DNA of 64,000 nucleotides, taken from NCBI RefSeq assembly GCF_029893365.1, contig NZ_JARXUZ010000001.1:1054001-1118000 (forward strand). Direction: 5' to 3'. Below are positions 1 through 9,054 of this stretch, one piece after another (positions within the stretch are counted from its first letter, which is position 1; each line of letters begins with the position of its first letter). The DNA comes from Cryobacterium sp. CG_9.6 (lineage in GTDB: Bacteria; Actinomycetota; Actinomycetes; Actinomycetales; Microbacteriaceae). The notes under the pieces are model-generated. The model was not told where the DNA came from, did no database searches, and saw nothing but the letters and a program-made list of their open reading frames with translations. Both the position numbers and the translations under genes were made by a program.

Positions 1-981
1 GTAACTCACGTGCGTGCGGCCGTGATGAGTCTTCTGCACCAGGACTATGCCGGACCGTTTGAGGTGACGCTGGCCCTCGGTCCGAGCCTGGACGGCACGA
101 CAGAACTGGTCGAGGAGATGGCGGCCGTGGACGGTCGTATTCGCATTGTGCCTAATGACGTGGGATCCACCCCGGCAGGACTGAACACCGCCATTCGGGC
201 CTCCAAGTATGACGTGGTCATTCGCGTGGACGCGCACTCCGTTCTGCCCGCCAACTATGCGCGCATCGCCGTGGAGACGCTGGAACGCACCGGCGCCGAC
301 AACGTGGGCGGAATCATGGATGCTCAGGGGAGCACCCCGTTTGAGAAGGCGGTTGCCCGTGCCTATGGCACCCGTATTGGACTCGGTGGTACGCCGCACC
401 ACGTGGGTGGCAAGCAGGGCAAGGCCGAGACGGTGTATCTCGGGTGTTTTCGCACCGAGAGCATCCTCAACGTGGGCCTGTTCGATGAGGGGGTCAAGCG
501 GGGGCAGGACTGGGACCTGAACCGTCGCCTGCGCGAAGCCGGGGGAACCGTCTGGTTCACCCCCGAACTCCGCGTGGTTTATCGACCTCGGCCAAGCGTG
601 GCCCGGCTTGCCCGGCAGATGCTCTCTACCGGGCTGTGGCGCGGCGAACTCGCGCGGCGATATCCCGCGGCCAACGGCATCCGCTATTTCATTCCGCCGC
701 TCATGGTGGTGGGTGTGGCACTCGGCGTGCTTCTCGGGCTTGGCGGTGTGGTGCAGGCTACTGCCGGGGTGACTCCCTGGCTGCTGCTTGGATTGATTGT
801 TCCCGCAAGCTACGCACTCATCGTTGTGGCCGCGACCGTCACCGTGGCACGGCCCGACGGGTTTCGTTCCGCCTGCCGCTTTCTCGTAGTCTTGCCGTGC
901 ATTCATTTTTGTTGGGGCGTGGGCTTTGTCCTCGGATTCCTCAAGCTCACCAGCAACATCACGGCACACACGGGAAGATAA
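1..981 (+). CDS. GT2 family glycosyltransferase, 5' end cut by window
   Basis: Family 2 glycosyltransferase that would add sugars to a lipid-linked or surface polymer at the cytoplasmic face. The frame is open to base 1, so the start lies outside the window; the GTG at 10 is unlikely to be the true start because the first strand of the GT-A fold is missing. Visible landmarks are a VDAHS sequence in the DxD position, a GQDWDLNRRLREAG stretch typical of the acceptor/catalytic region, and three hydrophobic segments in the last 100 residues that would anchor it in the membrane, as in ExoA-like enzymes. It is followed after 4 bases by a CDP-alcohol transferase on the same strand. The substrate is unknown. 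Confidence 0.85.
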   Translation, partial: VTHVRAAVMSLLHQDYAGPFEVTLALGPSLDGTTELVEEMAAVDGRIRIVPNDVGSTPAGLNTAIRASKYDVVIRVDAHSVLPANYARIAVETLERTGADNVGGIMDAQGSTPFEKAVARAYGTRIGLGGTPHHVGGKQGKAETVYLGCFRTESILNVGLFDEGVKRGQDWDLNRRLREAGGTVWFTPELRVVYRPRPSVARLARQMLSTGLWRGELARRYPAANGIRYFIPPLMVVGVALGVLLGLGGVVQATAGVTPWLLLGLIVPASYALIVVAATVTVARPDGFRSACRFLVVLPCIHFCWGVGFVLGFLKLTSNITAHTGR

Positions 982-985
982 CCAC

Positions 986-1795
986 ATGCACGCTACGCCC
1001 AGCTCGGCTCGGCCCACGTCGATCGCCGAGTTGCGCAGGGTGGCCCAGCCACCGGAGGTTCGTCTGCGTGCCAACGCGGAGCACTGGACGGCCAGCCTGT
1101 ACCTGCGCGACATTTCTCCCTACGTCACCTGGATGCTGCTGAAGACGCGCATCTCGGCCAACGGCGTCACTGGGCTCATGATTCTGACCGGATGGTTGAC
1201 CGCGGCCGCGCTGCTGATTCCCGGTATCGGGGGTGCCCTGCTCGCCCTCGTGCTCGGGCAGTTGCAGATGCTCATTGACTGCTGTGACGGTGAGGTGGCG
1301 CGCTGGCGCAAGACGTCATCACCGGCCGGAGTGTTCCTCGACAAGGTGGGGCACTACTCTACCGAGTCGCTCATTCCCATCGCCCTCGGATTTCGCGCTG
1401 CAATGTACCCGATCGAGGCACCGGCAGACTTTCTGTGGACGAGTCTGGCGCTGCTACTCGCCCTCATCATCGTGCTCAACAAGGCACTGAACGACATGGT
1501 GCACGTGGCCCGGGCCAACGCCGGCCTCACCAAGCTCGCGGACGCGCACGGCGAGAGCGCCCCCACCTCAAGCCTGCTGAAGCGCGCGCGCCGGTTGGCC
1601 CGGTTCCTTCCGTTCCACCGCCTGTACCATTCCGTGGAACTCACCATGGTGATCTTTGTCGCGGCTCTGGTGGGACTCGTTTTTGGTGAACCGACGGTGG
1701 ACCGGGTGCTCCTGATTGCGCTGGTTCCGCTGGCATTCCTGTCACTGATCGGGCATTTCGTGGCGATCATGGCGTCGAAGCGTGTCCGTGCCTAG
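986..1795 (+). CDS. CDP-alcohol phosphatidyltransferase family membrane protein
   Basis: Integral membrane enzyme of the CDP-alcohol phosphotransferase family, which moves a phospho-alcohol from a CDP donor to an acceptor alcohol. The signature begins at DCCDGEVAR (about residues 93-101) and continues through G-x3-D; the residue in the place of the usual fourth aspartate is His (GVFLDKVGH), a departure from the canonical DX2DGX2AR-GX3DX3D pattern. Several hydrophobic helices follow. ATG 986 was chosen over the longer open frame because it sits just after the preceding gene. The last 14 bases overlap the next glycosyltransferase, implying one transcript. The neighbouring TagF-like and LicC-like genes suggest a phosphodiester-containing glycopolymer; the actual alcohol is unknown. 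Confidence 0.8.
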   Translation: MHATPSSARPTSIAELRRVAQPPEVRLRANAEHWTASLYLRDISPYVTWMLLKTRISANGVTGLMILTGWLTAAALLIPGIGGALLALVLGQLQMLIDCCDGEVARWRKTSSPAGVFLDKVGHYSTESLIPIALGFRAAMYPIEAPADFLWTSLALLLALIIVLNKALNDMVHVARANAGLTKLADAHGESAPTSSLLKRARRLARFLPFHRLYHSVELTMVIFVAALVGLVFGEPTVDRVLLIALVPLAFLSLIGHFVAIMASKRVRA

Positions 1796-2699
1796 CGTCG
1801 CGGGGCGGAGTGCCGACAGTCCTCTGGCGCCGACGGTTCCGACCGTGGGCGTCGTGGTGCTCACTCAGGGCACGAGGCCGGTAGAACTGGAGCGGGGCAT
1901 CCGGAGCCTGCTGGCACAGACGGGCGTTCATCTCGACGTGGTCTGTGTGGGTAACGGCTGGGATCCCGTTGACCTGCCGGGAGGAGTGCGGGCGCTGGGT
2001 CTGCCGACAAATCTGGGCATTCCCGCCGGCCGCAACCGCGGCGTGGCGCGGGTGAGCGGCGAATTTCTGTTCTTCCTTGATGACGACGCGAGCATCCCGG
2101 ACCCCAACTTTCTGCGCAACGCCATTGCTCAGATTCGAGCCGACCCGACGATTGGCCTGCTGCAACCCCGGGTCGTGGACCCAGAAGGGCTTGCCTCGCC
2201 GCGGCGCTGGGTTCCCCGTATTCGCAAGGGTGAGGCCACCGAGTCCAGCGCCGTGTTCTCGGTGTGGGAGGGCGCGGTACTGCTGCCCCGGGCGGTCTTT
2301 GACGCCACTGGCGGCTGGGCCGAACCCTTCTTCTACGCCCATGAGGGTATTGAGCTGGCGTGGCGAGTATGGGACCAGGGGCTGCGCGTCTGGTACGCGG
2401 GTGACCTGGAAGCCAATCACCCGTTCATGCACCCCACGCGGCATGCTGCGTACTACCGCCTCAATGCCCGCAATCGTGTGTGGCTCGCCCGACGTAACCT
2501 GCCTGCTGCGCTGGTGCCGCTCTACGTAGGCTCCTGGACACTCATTCAGCTGCTGCGCTGGTCACGCAATCCCTCGGCACTGCGCGCCTGGTTCGGCGGC
2601 TGGCGTGAGGGATGGCGCACCGACCCGGGGGAGCGGCGCGTACTCGCCCTGCGCACGGTGTGGCGTATGACGCGAGCCGGGCGACCCCCGGTCGTCTGA
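1782..2699 (+). CDS. GT2 family glycosyltransferase
   Basis: Family 2 glycosyltransferase of 305 residues beginning with GTG 1782, overlapping the preceding gene by 14 bases. The nucleotide-binding start VGVVVLTQG, the metal-binding FFLDDDAS (around residue 92) and the HEGIELAWRVWDQG acceptor region are in the usual order. It lacks clear membrane helices apart from a weak hydrophobic stretch near residues 240-260. It resembles rhamnosyl- or galactosyl-transferase-like members, but the donor cannot be read from sequence. Operon position places it in the surface-glycopolymer cluster. Confidence 0.82.
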   Translation: MSVPSVAGRSADSPLAPTVPTVGVVVLTQGTRPVELERGIRSLLAQTGVHLDVVCVGNGWDPVDLPGGVRALGLPTNLGIPAGRNRGVARVSGEFLFFLDDDASIPDPNFLRNAIAQIRADPTIGLLQPRVVDPEGLASPRRWVPRIRKGEATESSAVFSVWEGAVLLPRAVFDATGGWAEPFFYAHEGIELAWRVWDQGLRVWYAGDLEANHPFMHPTRHAAYYRLNARNRVWLARRNLPAALVPLYVGSWTLIQLLRWSRNPSALRAWFGGWREGWRTDPGERRVLALRTVWRMTRAGRPPVV

Positions 2700-2725
2700 G
2701 CTTCGGCGGAGGGTAGGCTTAAGAA

Positions 2726-4006
2726 GTGGGTATTCAGAAAGACGTCGGGCGCGCGTTCAAGTTAGTTAAAGACGCGATGGCGTCACGCAAAGCGAAGACT
2801 CTTCTCGCCGGTCGGCTGGCCTCCCGCGAGCCGCTGCCGAGGAATCACTTCACGATTGCCGTGTACTTCGCCGACGGCCCCGTGAACATGTACCAAATGC
2901 GCCAGTGGTATAAACCGCTCCTGAAGCTGGCCGAGACGTGGCCCGTGCTGGTGCTGAGTCGCACCGGTGGCGGCTCCCTCAAGCTGTTGAAAGAGTCGCC
3001 GCTTCCCGTGGCCCATGTGCGCTCCGTGCGCGACCTCGAAAACGTGATTCACGACCAGAACATTCATATCGTGTTCTACGTCAATCAGAATCCCCGCAAC
3101 TTCCAAATGATGCGTTATGGGCGCATGTGGCACGTCTTCATCAATCATGGTGAAAGCGACAAAATGTACATGGTCACGAACCAGTTCAAAGCGTATGACT
3201 ACTCCCTCGTGGCGGGGCAGGCCGCGCTTTCCCGGCTCAACCGCGTGCTGTGGGACTACGACTTCGACAAGCGTGCCATTCCCATTGGCCGCCCACAGGC
3301 CGATCATTTCAGCGGACCGCTGCCCTACACCCCCGATTCTCGCCAGGTTGTGCTGTACGCACCCACCTGGGAGGGCGACCGCCCGGCCGCGGCCTATGGC
3401 TCCATCGTCACCCACGGCGTGGCACTCGTCACCGCCCTCCTTCGCACCGGCACCCACCGCGTGATCTATCGCCCGCACCCGCGGAGTGGCGTGGTCGACC
3501 ACGAGTATGGTGCGGCTAACAAGCGCATTGTGGCTGCCATCGAGGCCGCCAATGCCAAAGATCCCGCGGCGCAGCACATCTACGACACCGGTCCTAACCT
3601 GGGTTGGCAGTTGTCGGCCGCCGACGTGGCTATCGTTGACATCTCGGCCATGGTGTACGACCGGTTGGCCGCGGGTAAGCCGCTCATGATCACCCGACCC
3701 GTTGACCCCTCCGCTCTGATCGACACGAGTGGGTACCTGTCGGACTGCGAGTGGCTTGACGCATCCGCTACCGAGGGAATCGCCGGAGCCCTCGATGCGC
3801 TCAAGAACAACACCACGGCAGCAGCTCGGCTCGACTCCTGGGTTCAGCACTACTTTGGCGACACGACGCCGGGCGCGGCGACGGCACGCCTCCACGCTGC
3901 GGTAGCGGGCCTCATGACCGAGTGGGACCGTCACGCGGTCCTGCACGCCGGTGACGGACTGTTCGATATTCCCGACCCTGACTCGGTGGACGTACCCGAG
4001 TCATAG
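2726..4006 (+). CDS. CDP-glycerol glycerophosphotransferase-like (TagF/TagB-like) polymerase
   Basis: Putative CDP-glycerol:glycerophosphotransferase-like enzyme that would build or prime a teichoic-acid-like polyol-phosphate chain. The C-terminal half has the family pattern: YAPTWEG, then RPHP, then an LSAADVAIVDIS stretch followed by the YDRLAAGKP motif. These match the nucleotide-binding GT-B half of TagB/TagF proteins. It starts at GTG 2726. The N-terminal part (about 60 residues) is basic and may contact the membrane. It closes the plus-strand run and converges on the minus-strand ABC exporter cluster, which fits synthesis followed by export of the polymer. Confidence 0.8.
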   Translation: MGIQKDVGRAFKLVKDAMASRKAKTLLAGRLASREPLPRNHFTIAVYFADGPVNMYQMRQWYKPLLKLAETWPVLVLSRTGGGSLKLLKESPLPVAHVRSVRDLENVIHDQNIHIVFYVNQNPRNFQMMRYGRMWHVFINHGESDKMYMVTNQFKAYDYSLVAGQAALSRLNRVLWDYDFDKRAIPIGRPQADHFSGPLPYTPDSRQVVLYAPTWEGDRPAAAYGSIVTHGVALVTALLRTGTHRVIYRPHPRSGVVDHEYGAANKRIVAAIEAANAKDPAAQHIYDTGPNLGWQLSAADVAIVDISAMVYDRLAAGKPLMITRPVDPSALIDTSGYLSDCEWLDASATEGIAGALDALKNNTTAAARLDSWVQHYFGDTTPGAATARLHAAVAGLMTEWDRHAVLHAGDGLFDIPDPDSVDVPES

Positions 4007-4008
4007 GG

Positions 4009-4869
4009 TCATTCAGCGCGGTTCTCGGGTGGGACGGGTGGGCGGCGCCGCGGAAAGAGCGCGCGCGCCCCAGTGCCGAGGCCTGGCAGGGTGCGCACCG
4101 AACGCAGCGCCGGCTCCGTGCGCGCCAGACGCAGTGTGGGGAAGAGTTCGGCACGAAACTCGGGCGGGGCCTGCCCGAACGCTAGCCGTGACGAGCGCAC
4201 CACCTTCTTTCCGAGCAGATGATTGCCGGTGCCGCCGATGACGGCGCCCACGCCGAACGGGAGGGCCTTGCCGAGCAGGCTGGCCCCACCTTTGGCCGCG
4301 AACTGGCGAATGAACACGCTCTTGAGCTTGTCGGTGAGTGGCCCGAGGATGGTGCGCGGGAGGCTGTTGGTGATCAGTTCGCCCCAGTAGGCGGTGCGTG
4401 CGCCACCGCCGGTAAATTGGGCCGCGAGCTGGCGAACGAGATCTGATCCCTCGGTGCCGAGCATCATGGTCATTACGAGCGCGCGGGCACGGTCCGGGTC
4501 ATCGATGGCGAGCCCATGCACTTCGCTCACGGACTGGGCAAACAGGGCCGTGGCCTCCAGAAAGCCTGCGGTTTCGACACCGGAGAGGGCCAGAGTCATC
4601 CCGGTCCCGACGCCGGGGATCACGGCCGTGGCACCCACGGCAGCACCGCCGGTCGTGACGGCCGTGAGGTAGCGCCGCTCCAGAATCAGAATGATCTCGG
4701 CGGGGGTTGCCTGCAGATTGCGAGCACGGATAGCCCGAATGTGGGCCAGCACCACCGGACGGTGAATCGACAGCATGCGGTCGAATCCGCGAACGAACCC
4801 TCCGGGAAGCTGACCGCCCTGGGGCGTTCCTCCCGTCGACGACGCGAGCGGCGGGGGTGTGCGGGCCAT
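4009..4869 (-). CDS. Hypothetical protein, EcsC-like
   Basis: A 286-residue protein with a Gly/Ala-rich hydrophobic stretch (about residues 74-105, ending in the IPGVGTGMTLALSG region) and a second one near residues 195-215. The pattern of small-residue hydrophobic helices after an AEIILILERRYL segment recalls EcsC-family proteins, but this is a weak match by eye. The C-terminus is Arg/Pro rich. It lies immediately downstream of the ABC exporter ATPase on the same strand (55-base gap), so it may be co-transcribed. No catalytic motif is visible. Confidence 0.5.
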   Translation of the reverse strand: MARTPPPLASSTGGTPQGGQLPGGFVRGFDRMLSIHRPVVLAHIRAIRARNLQATPAEIILILERRYLTAVTTGGAAVGATAVIPGVGTGMTLALSGVETAGFLEATALFAQSVSEVHGLAIDDPDRARALVMTMMLGTEGSDLVRQLAAQFTGGGARTAYWGELITNSLPRTILGPLTDKLKSVFIRQFAAKGGASLLGKALPFGVGAVIGGTGNHLLGKKVVRSSRLAFGQAPPEFRAELFPTLRLARTEPALRSVRTLPGLGTGARALFPRRRPPVPPENRAE

Positions 4870-4924
4870 CGGGCCCTCCTTTCGCTGTGTGGATCAAGAC
4901 GCTGGTGCCTTCAGACTACGTGCC

Positions 4925-5698
4925 TCAGGCGCGCTTCACGCCGTACTCGGCGTTGTAACGGGCGAGCACCTCGTCGATGGGGCCATCGAGCACCAGATCG
5001 CCCTTGTCGAGGTAGAGGCCTCGAGTGCAGAATCGGCGGAGGTCACGTTCGTTGTGCGACACGATGAAGAGGGTTCGCCCGCCCGCGAGCAGCTCCTCGA
5101 TACGCTGGTAACACTTTTCGCGAAAGGCCTTGTCACCCACCGCGAGTACCTCGTCCACGAGGATGATGGGCTCTTCGAGTCGCGAGATGACAGCAAACGC
5201 GATGCGCACCTTCATTCCGCTCGAGAGGTGCTTGTACGGGGTGTCAATGAAGTCGGCGATCTCCGCAAACTCGATGATCTCGTCGAACCGCAGATCAATC
5301 TGCTTCCGCGTCATACCGTGCAGCCCAGCGGTCAGGTACACATTGTCACGAACGGAGAGGTCATCCACGAATCCGCCGGTGATCTCGATCAGGGGTGCGA
5401 CGCCCTCGGTCACCCGCACAGTACCGGCATCGGGAAGGACAACCCCGGTCACGAGCTTGAGCAGGGTGGACTTACCCTGACCATTTCGTCCCACGACACC
5501 GATGGCCTCGCCGCGCTGCACCGTAAAGGACACGTTCTGTAGGGCCCAGAATTCACCAGGTCGGCTGCGACGGCTGCGGGCCGCAAAGAGGTCCTTGAAG
5601 TTGCGGCGACCGCGCCGGTTGCGGCGAAAGCGGATGCCCACCCCCGACAGCGAAATCACCGGCGGTGTGTTCGGTGCCAATGCGGCAGAAATAGCCAC
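4925..5698 (-). CDS. Polysaccharide/teichoic-acid ABC exporter, ATP-binding protein (Wzt/TagH-like)
   Basis: ATPase subunit of an ABC-2 exporter for a lipid-linked polysaccharide or teichoic acid. Visible motifs: Walker A GRNGQGKST, the LSSGMKVRIAFA signature that is typical of the TagH/Wzt group, Walker B IILVDEVLAVGD and the H-loop IVSHN. At 257 residues it has only the nucleotide-binding domain and lacks the C-terminal carbohydrate-binding domain of longer Wzt proteins. Its GTG start shares one base with the TAG stop of the permease (TAGTG), so the two are translationally coupled. Confidence 0.9.
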   Translation of the reverse strand: MAISAALAPNTPPVISLSGVGIRFRRNRRGRRNFKDLFAARSRRSRPGEFWALQNVSFTVQRGEAIGVVGRNGQGKSTLLKLVTGVVLPDAGTVRVTEGVAPLIEITGGFVDDLSVRDNVYLTAGLHGMTRKQIDLRFDEIIEFAEIADFIDTPYKHLSSGMKVRIAFAVISRLEEPIILVDEVLAVGDKAFREKCYQRIEELLAGGRTLFIVSHNERDLRRFCTRGLYLDKGDLVLDGPIDEVLARYNAEYGVKRA

Positions 5699-6501
5699 TA
5701 GATCTCCTTCAGTACCGAGCGTTCGGAGCGCGAGAAGACGAGGAGGCCGAGCGCCAGGAAAGCCACGGACATGGCGGCGCCGATCGCCACGGCGAACCAG
5801 TCGAGCTGGTCGGGAAAGAATGCGGCGCGATAAAGGCTGAAAATACCGCTCAGGGGATTGAAGGCGGCCCAGAACTGAAGGTTGCCCGGAAGATCCGCGG
5901 TGCTGTAGATAATCGGCGACGCGTAGAACAGAAAGCGCAGGATCAGTTTGACCGCGCGTTCGAGGTCGCGGAAAAACACCACGAGTGGGGCCACGAGCAG
6001 ACCGACACCGGCAGTGAGGATCACCTGAAGCAGGATGGCCAGCGGAAAGAGCAGGGCATCAGCACTGATCTCGGCTCCGTAGACCACGGCAAAGAGCACG
6101 AGCACGGGGATAGCAGCGACAAACTCGATGCCCTTGGAAAGCACCAGACGATTGACCCAGATGGTGCGCGGAATGCGGGTGGAGCGAATCAGCTTCGCTT
6201 CGCGCAGAAAGGCACGGGTGCAGTCCGAGACGGCCCCGTTGAACCACATCCACGGCAGCAGTGCCGCGAGAAGGAACACAATATAGGGTTCGGATCCCAC
6301 GTTCCGCTCGAAGACCTGCGTGAAGACGAACCAGTAAATGCCCGCCATCACGAGCGGATCCAGAATCGACCAGAAGTAGCCGAGAACGGATGTCGAATAC
6401 CGCACGCGCAGGTCTCGTCTGGTTAAGAGCCAGAGGGAATGCCAGTAACGCGCCAGTGGGGTGCGCTGGTGCGCACGCACATCGTCAAAGGTACTACTCA
6501 C
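5698..6501 (-). CDS. ABC-2 type polysaccharide export permease (Wzm/TagG-like)
   Basis: Six-helix membrane permease partnering the downstream ATPase. The sequence RRDLRVRYSTSVLGYFWSIL followed by hydrophobic helices is typical of ABC-2 permeases for O-antigen or teichoic-acid export. The start is uncertain: GTG 6501 gives a 267-residue protein beginning VSSTFDD, and an in-frame GTG at 6531 would add ten residues; neither has a strong ribosome-binding site, and the shorter form fits the family better. It overlaps the ATPase gene by one base. Confidence 0.88.
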   Translation of the reverse strand: MSSTFDDVRAHQRTPLARYWHSLWLLTRRDLRVRYSTSVLGYFWSILDPLVMAGIYWFVFTQVFERNVGSEPYIVFLLAALLPWMWFNGAVSDCTRAFLREAKLIRSTRIPRTIWVNRLVLSKGIEFVAAIPVLVLFAVVYGAEISADALLFPLAILLQVILTAGVGLLVAPLVVFFRDLERAVKLILRFLFYASPIIYSTADLPGNLQFWAAFNPLSGIFSLYRAAFFPDQLDWFAVAIGAAMSVAFLALGLLVFSRSERSVLKEI

Positions 6502-6570
6502 GCGATCTATCGTAGGTGAGCGAATGCGCACGCGAGTTCACGGCGTATCCGCTCACTCACCCGAAGGTTA

Positions 6571-7263
6571 TTAAACGAAGAGGTTCGCGCGCTCGAGGTC
6601 TTCAGCGAAGTCGACCTCGACGGCATAGAAGTCGGAGATGTTGACCGGCTCAACGAGCATGCTGTTCTTCTCGATGGCCAGTTCAATTCCACGTTCGAAG
6701 TAGTCCTGGTCGCCGACCTTGGCAAGGTGACGCATGAGCACGGCCTTGTCGCCGCTGGACACGTAGTTGATACCTACGGCTTCGCCGAGACCGTTCTTCA
6801 CGGTCTTCGACAGCTCCTGGATGTAGCCCTCGGCGCTGGTGGTGTACTTCACCTCTTCATCGGACACCTTGTCGGTGTTCACGGTGACGAAGGACTGGTC
6901 CCGTGCCATCATGGCGGCCGCGCGGTCGAGGATGGCCGGATCGAAGACGACGTCACCGTTCATCCACAGCACCCCACCAGTGGTGGAGGCCTGAAGAGCG
7001 CGCAGCAGGCTCTTCGACGTGTTGGTCTGGTCGTATTCCTCGTTATAAACGAAGGATGCCTGCGGGAACGCCTCGATGATGTGCTCAAGCTTGTAGCCCA
7101 CAACGATGGTGACCTGGGCTGCACTGCCGAAGGCGTGGTCAATGTTGTCGAACTGCTGCTGCATGATGGTGCGACCGTCACTGAGTTCGGTCAGCGGCTT
7201 CGGCAATGAGCGGCCGAGACGGCTGCCCATTCCGGCCGCAAGAATTACAATTTGGGTAGTCAC
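6571..7263 (-). CDS. Sugar-phosphate/choline-phosphate nucleotidyltransferase (LicC-like)
   Basis: Nucleotidyltransferase that would activate a phospho-alcohol or sugar phosphate with CTP or another NTP. The N-terminal VILAAGMGSRLG followed by PKPL is the nucleotide-binding loop of this superfamily; MNGDVVFDP carries the metal-binding Asp. The C-terminal part (FERGIELAIEKN and DFYAVEVDFAEDL) resembles LicC-type choline-phosphate or inositol-phosphate cytidylyltransferases. GTG 7263 is chosen because AGGAGA lies six bases upstream and the longer frame adds no conserved sequence. With the CDP-alcohol transferase at 986 it could form an activate-then-transfer pair. Confidence 0.82.
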   Translation of the reverse strand: MTTQIVILAAGMGSRLGRSLPKPLTELSDGRTIMQQQFDNIDHAFGSAAQVTIVVGYKLEHIIEAFPQASFVYNEEYDQTNTSKSLLRALQASTTGGVLWMNGDVVFDPAILDRAAAMMARDQSFVTVNTDKVSDEEVKYTTSAEGYIQELSKTVKNGLGEAVGINYVSSGDKAVLMRHLAKVGDQDYFERGIELAIEKNSMLVEPVNISDFYAVEVDFAEDLERANLFV

Positions 7264-7518
7264 GATTATCTCCTGAAGAGTGGATCGGGTGACCCGCGCA
7301 CCTCTAAGAAGATAAGAGTTCACTCAGGATTCACCCACAAGTTTCTGTAAAGACACACCGTTATGCCTCTCTCACCATATCTCCAAACCACAAAAATGGG
7401 GGCGGGTGACCAATTCTGGGGCCATCTTGTGACCTAGAGCCGTTCTTCTGTCCCGACTAAAATCACGTTACTGGCCCTTAACACCTCTCAGCCAGATGGA
7501 CCTTGGTAGGTTAGCGGG

Positions 7519-9054
7519 GTGACGACTGTACCGCCGAACTCCGAGCCCGACGGGCAGCCGTCAGACGTGCAGTCCAGCGCTGGCGAGGCTGAATCCGCCG
7601 CTCCTTCAGCCGACGCGCCCTCTGATGCGACCGCAATTAAGCCGGCGCCGGTTCGAAAATCACCGGTGCGCAAACCCGCCGCGCCCCGCACAACATCGCC
7701 TCGCCCCAAACCTGCGGGGTCGGCGGCTCCGGCGTCTGCCGCCGCCAAATCTGACACCACCCCGCGAAAGCCGGCCTCCGTCCGTTCCGGTGCTGCCAAG
7801 CCTGCCACCGCCAAGCCGGCCTCCCCGCGCACCGGCACGGCGAGCACCAGTGCAACCCGGTCTCTGGCCACCGCCAAGACAACGGCCGCCCGATCCAGCG
7901 CGGTGAAGACGGCCGCGGCGAACTCAACGGCCACCAAGGCCGCGGCGGCCACCAAAGCCACAGCGGCTCGGGCGGCCGCGAGCAAGACCGCTGCCCGACA
8001 GGCTGCAACGATACGTGCTGCTGCTGCTGCTGCTGCCGACACGTCGGCCGTGCAGGATGTTGGACGGGAACCTGTTGACAAGGCAGCGGCTGAGCTCGTC
8101 ACAGTGGTGCCCACCTTTGTGCAAGACACCGTCTTACTCGAATCGTCGTCAGCCCTGCTGTCCCCGCAGGCCGGCGGATCGGAAAGCCTGACGTACCGCG
8201 CGTCACCTAGCCCGAAAACGGCGACCACAGCTGTTGTCGCCGTGCCACGCGAGCCCGAGCCCGTGACCACTCCGAAGGCTGTGGAGTCGCTCGCCCCCCT
8301 CGTTCTTTCCGCCCGAGGCCTGCTTAAGCGGTTCGGTCGCACCGTTGCCGTCTCCGGAGTTGACATCGAGGTGCGGGCCGGTTCGTTCTTCGGAATCGTT
8401 GGTCCTAACGGCGCCGGCAAGACCACGACGCTGTCCATGATCACCGGGTTGCTTCGCCCGGACGAGGGCTCGGTGCACGTGCACGGTATCGATGTCTGGA
8501 AACAGCCACAGGATGCAAAGCGGGCCATGGGAGTACTTCCCGATCGGCTTCGGCTGTTCGACCGACTCACCGGTGCTCAGTTACTCCACTACTCCGGAAT
8601 TCTGCGCGGGCTGGACGGTGAAACCGTGCGAGCCCGGTCCGCGGACCTCAGCAGCGCCTTCGGTCTGACCGACGCCCTGAACCGACTCGTGTCCGACTAC
8701 TCGGCCGGCATGACAAAGAAAATTGCGCTCGCGTGCGCCATGATCCACTCCCCGCGCCTGCTCGTGCTCGACGAGCCCTTCGAATCGGTGGACCCGGTCT
8801 CGGCGGTGATCGTCACCGAGATTCTGCAAAAGTACGTGGCGGGCGGTGGAACCGTGGTGCTGTCCAGCCACGGCATCGACATGATCCAGCGTGTGTGCGA
8901 CAACGTGGCCGTCATCGTCAACGGGCAGGTACTCGACGCGGGAACAATCGATCAGGTTCGTGGTGAGAAATCGCTGGAGGACCGCTTTGTGGAACTCGCC
9001 GGCGGTCGCACGGAATCGGAGGGCCTCGCGTGGTTGCACAGCTTCTCGGACTGA
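7519..9054 (+). CDS. ABC transporter ATP-binding protein with H1-like Ala/Lys/Pro N-terminal extension
   Basis: ATPase of a two-gene ABC exporter. Residues 1 to about 255 are low-complexity, rich in Ala, Pro, Lys, Arg, Ser and Thr with recurring KPA, AAKPA and ATKAAA blocks like histone H1 or mycobacterial HupB tails. The ABC domain begins near residue 262 and shows Walker A VGPNGAGKTT, a YSAGMTKKIALA signature, Walker B LLVLDEPFESVD and H-loop LSSHG. The ABC-domain stop overlaps the start of the next gene, so both are co-translated. GTG 7519 is the start; a shorter start near the ABC domain cannot be excluded but the upstream frame is continuous and codon use is coding-like. A (GCT)n run lies at 8017-8036. 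Confidence 0.85.
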   Translation: MTTVPPNSEPDGQPSDVQSSAGEAESAAPSADAPSDATAIKPAPVRKSPVRKPAAPRTTSPRPKPAGSAAPASAAAKSDTTPRKPASVRSGAAKPATAKPASPRTGTASTSATRSLATAKTTAARSSAVKTAAANSTATKAAAATKATAARAAASKTAARQAATIRAAAAAAADTSAVQDVGREPVDKAAAELVTVVPTFVQDTVLLESSSALLSPQAGGSESLTYRASPSPKTATTAVVAVPREPEPVTTPKAVESLAPLVLSARGLLKRFGRTVAVSGVDIEVRAGSFFGIVGPNGAGKTTTLSMITGLLRPDEGSVHVHGIDVWKQPQDAKRAMGVLPDRLRLFDRLTGAQLLHYSGILRGLDGETVRARSADLSSAFGLTDALNRLVSDYSAGMTKKIALACAMIHSPRLLVLDEPFESVDPVSAVIVTEILQKYVAGGGTVVLSSHGIDMIQRVCDNVAVIVNGQVLDAGTIDQVRGEKSLEDRFVELAGGRTESEGLAWLHSFSD

